DNA of 64,000 bases from Amycolatopsis sp. NBC_01488 (GTDB taxonomy: Bacteria; Actinomycetota; Actinomycetes; Mycobacteriales; Pseudonocardiaceae), in NCBI RefSeq assembly GCF_036227105.1, contig NZ_CP109434.1, forward strand, positions 2,546,001 through 2,610,000. The letters are read 5' to 3'. The notes beneath the pieces are model-generated. The model worked only from the letters and a program-made list of their open reading frames with translations, was not told the DNA's origin and searched no databases. This document shows positions 62,797-64,000 of this stretch, piece by piece. A program made the translations under genes and the position numbers. Position 1 is the first letter of the stretch. The number at the start of each line of letters is the position of its first letter.

Positions 62797-63786
62797 ATGG
62801 ACGTCTCCGCTGCCGAACGCGCAGTGACTTCGCGGCACCTGCGCCGGGTGTGGGCGCTGCCCGGCACGGTCCTCGGCCGCAGCGGCTGGCCCCCGTCGCT
62901 CGACCAGCGGCTGCACTGGCACTGGAACTACTGGTGGCAGGCGCACCTGCTGGACACGCTCGTCGACGCCCAGCTGCGCGCACCCACCGCGTCGCGCTTG
63001 GCTCTGATCCGGTCGTTCGTGCGTTCGGTGCGGCTGCGCAACTTCGGCCGCTGGACGAACGAGTACTACGACGACATCGCGTGGCTCGGCCTTGCGCTGC
63101 AACGGGTTGCGGCCCTCGGGGTCGACACCGGCCCGGCGGTGGCGGCGATCGACACGCAGCTGCTGTCGGGCTGGACGGCCGCGGCGGGCGGCGGCATCTG
63201 GTGGCGCGTCGGCGACGAGTTCAAGAACGCCCCGGCCAACGGCCCGGCGGCGATCTTCCACGCACGGTCGGGGAACCCGACTCGCGCCCGCGAGATGCTG
63301 GACTGGATGACGTCCACTCTGGTCGATCCGGCGTCCGGCTTGGTGTGGGACGGGATTCGCACGGACACGGGCGAGCTGGTGAAGCACATCTACACGTACT
63401 GCCAAGGGGTTTACCTCGGGGCGTGCCTGGAACTGTCCTCAATGGACGACGCGGCCAGGACGGTCCGCGCGGTGGCTGAGCAGTGCGCCCCTGGAGGAGT
63501 CCTCCGCGGCCAGAGCGGCGGCGACGGCGGGTTGTTCGCGGCGATCCTGGCGCGCTACCTGGCGTTGGCGGCGCACGCGTTGCCCGGCCCGGAAGCGGAA
63601 GTGGCACGCTCGCTGGTCCTGAAGTCGGCGGAGGCGTGCTGGTCGGGCGCGGCGCCGGGCCCGGTGTTCAGCGCGTTCTGGGACCGCGCGGCGCCGCCGT
63701 TGCCGTTGCCGGCGGACGCCCCGGAGCGGGACATGTCGGTCCAGGTGGGCGGCTGGATGCTCCTGGAAGCCGCGGCGACGCTGTGA
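62797..63786 (+). CDS. Glycoside hydrolase family 76-like protein, 329 aa
   Basis: Alpha/alpha-barrel protein of the GH76 endo-alpha-1,6-mannanase group. The twin-Asp active site is present as NEYYDDIAWLGLAL (about 88-101). Other family parts are GGIWWRVGDEFKNAPANGP and IYTYCQGVYLGACLEL. Unlike most GH76 enzymes it has no signal peptide, so it would act inside the cell, for example on a lipid-linked or imported mannoside (inference). ATG 62797 is preferred over the upstream in-frame start, which would overlap the operator. Confidence 0.82.
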   Translation: MDVSAAERAVTSRHLRRVWALPGTVLGRSGWPPSLDQRLHWHWNYWWQAHLLDTLVDAQLRAPTASRLALIRSFVRSVRLRNFGRWTNEYYDDIAWLGLALQRVAALGVDTGPAVAAIDTQLLSGWTAAAGGGIWWRVGDEFKNAPANGPAAIFHARSGNPTRAREMLDWMTSTLVDPASGLVWDGIRTDTGELVKHIYTYCQGVYLGACLELSSMDDAARTVRAVAEQCAPGGVLRGQSGGDGGLFAAILARYLALAAHALPGPEAEVARSLVLKSAEACWSGAAPGPVFSAFWDRAAPPLPLPADAPERDMSVQVGGWMLLEAAATL

Positions 63787-63795
63787 GCGGGCGGG

Positions 63796-64000
63796 TCAGT
63801 TCTGGACGCCTTCCTTGCGCGGGTCGAGGTCGATCCGGCCGCGCTTGCCGTCCTCCCCGGTCTCGTGCCAATCGGCGATCGCGGCCTTGAGCCGGGCCTT
63901 CTGCTCCGCGTCGCCCGCCGCGTACTTCTCCGCAGCCTTCTTGATGCGATCGGCCGCCATGAGGTACCGCGCGGTCGTCTTCTGGAAGAACGACTCGACG
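63796..64000 (-). CDS. C-terminal 67 residues of an unidentified protein (cut by window edge)
   Basis: A minus-strand frame enters from the right edge and stops with TGA at 63796-63798. The visible end is helical and Lys/Ala/Glu-rich (RYLMAADRIKKAAEKYAAG, then WHETGEDGKRGRIDLDPR) with normal GC-rich third positions. Too little is present to name a family; it could be the tail of a larger cytosolic protein. Confidence 0.6.
   Translation of the reverse strand, partial: VESFFQKTTARYLMAADRIKKAAEKYAAGDAEQKARLKAAIADWHETGEDGKRGRIDLDPRKEGVQN

Overview
The window looks like a stretch of actinobacterial chromosome, most likely from Amycolatopsis or a close relative in the Pseudonocardiaceae. The DNA is very GC-rich with strong G/C preference at third codon positions. 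GTG starts and 4-base ATGA/GTGA overlaps are common. Many gene families are typical of the mycobacteria/Pseudonocardiaceae group: a FadE5-type acyl-CoA dehydrogenase, an EtfD-type iron-sulfur reductase, type II flavohemoglobins, an ECF42 sigma factor with its DGPF partner, and dnaK-grpE-dnaJ-hspR with HspR operators. The genus is inferred from these traits only. I see no transposase, integrase, CRISPR array, rRNA operon or plasmid/phage module.

Layout. 0-4.4 kb: end of a VanW gene, a helix-turn-helix regulator coupled to a leucine-rich-repeat gene, a divergent MFS exporter, and two GlsB/YeaQ stress membrane proteins. 4.4-18.2 kb: FadE5, a LuxR-type regulator, a mismatch glycosylase, VanZ, a Gfo/Idh oxidoreductase, an alpha/beta hydrolase, a secreted 5'-nucleotidase, acetyltransferases, a P450, the DGPF-ECF42 pair and a tRNA-Gly(CCC). 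18.3-31.4 kb: an MpaB-like oxygenase, dcd, a flavin monooxygenase with a divergent MarR, a 1529-residue secreted repeat protein, a CAP-domain protein, a CDF transporter, an orphan DUF742 protein and EtfD. 31.5-41.2 kb: an SMR efflux/TetR/cyanase/GNAT cluster, a PEBP, a beta-strand repeat protein, a hydrolase relic, the dnaK operon, and a lytic polysaccharide monooxygenase coupled to a DUF305 lipoprotein.

41.3-64 kb: dienelactone hydrolase, two tandem 391-residue flavohemoglobins, MarR, MFS, clpB under its own HAIR operator, an SDR, an ABC transporter pair and pyrE. Then comes the most unusual locus: an ECF sigma factor, a zinc-finger anti-sigma domain fused to an Asp23/Gls24 domain, and three more Asp23/Gls24 or Asp23-like genes. 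The first four genes of this locus overlap by 4 bases. The window ends with a proline-rich small protein, DUF2784, a TrmH-family methyltransferase, a GH5 cellulase, a molybdopterin oxidoreductase, a GH76 protein and a cut gene.

How the genes work together. HspR encoded here probably represses both dnaK-grpE-dnaJ-hspR and clpB, since HAIR inverted repeats precede both. FadE5 and EtfD belong to the same electron route of fatty-acid oxidation although they lie 25 kb apart. LPMO-DUF305 and GH5 point to degradation of insoluble polysaccharide. Several palindromes in front of catabolic genes suggest LacI-, MarR- and TetR-type control.
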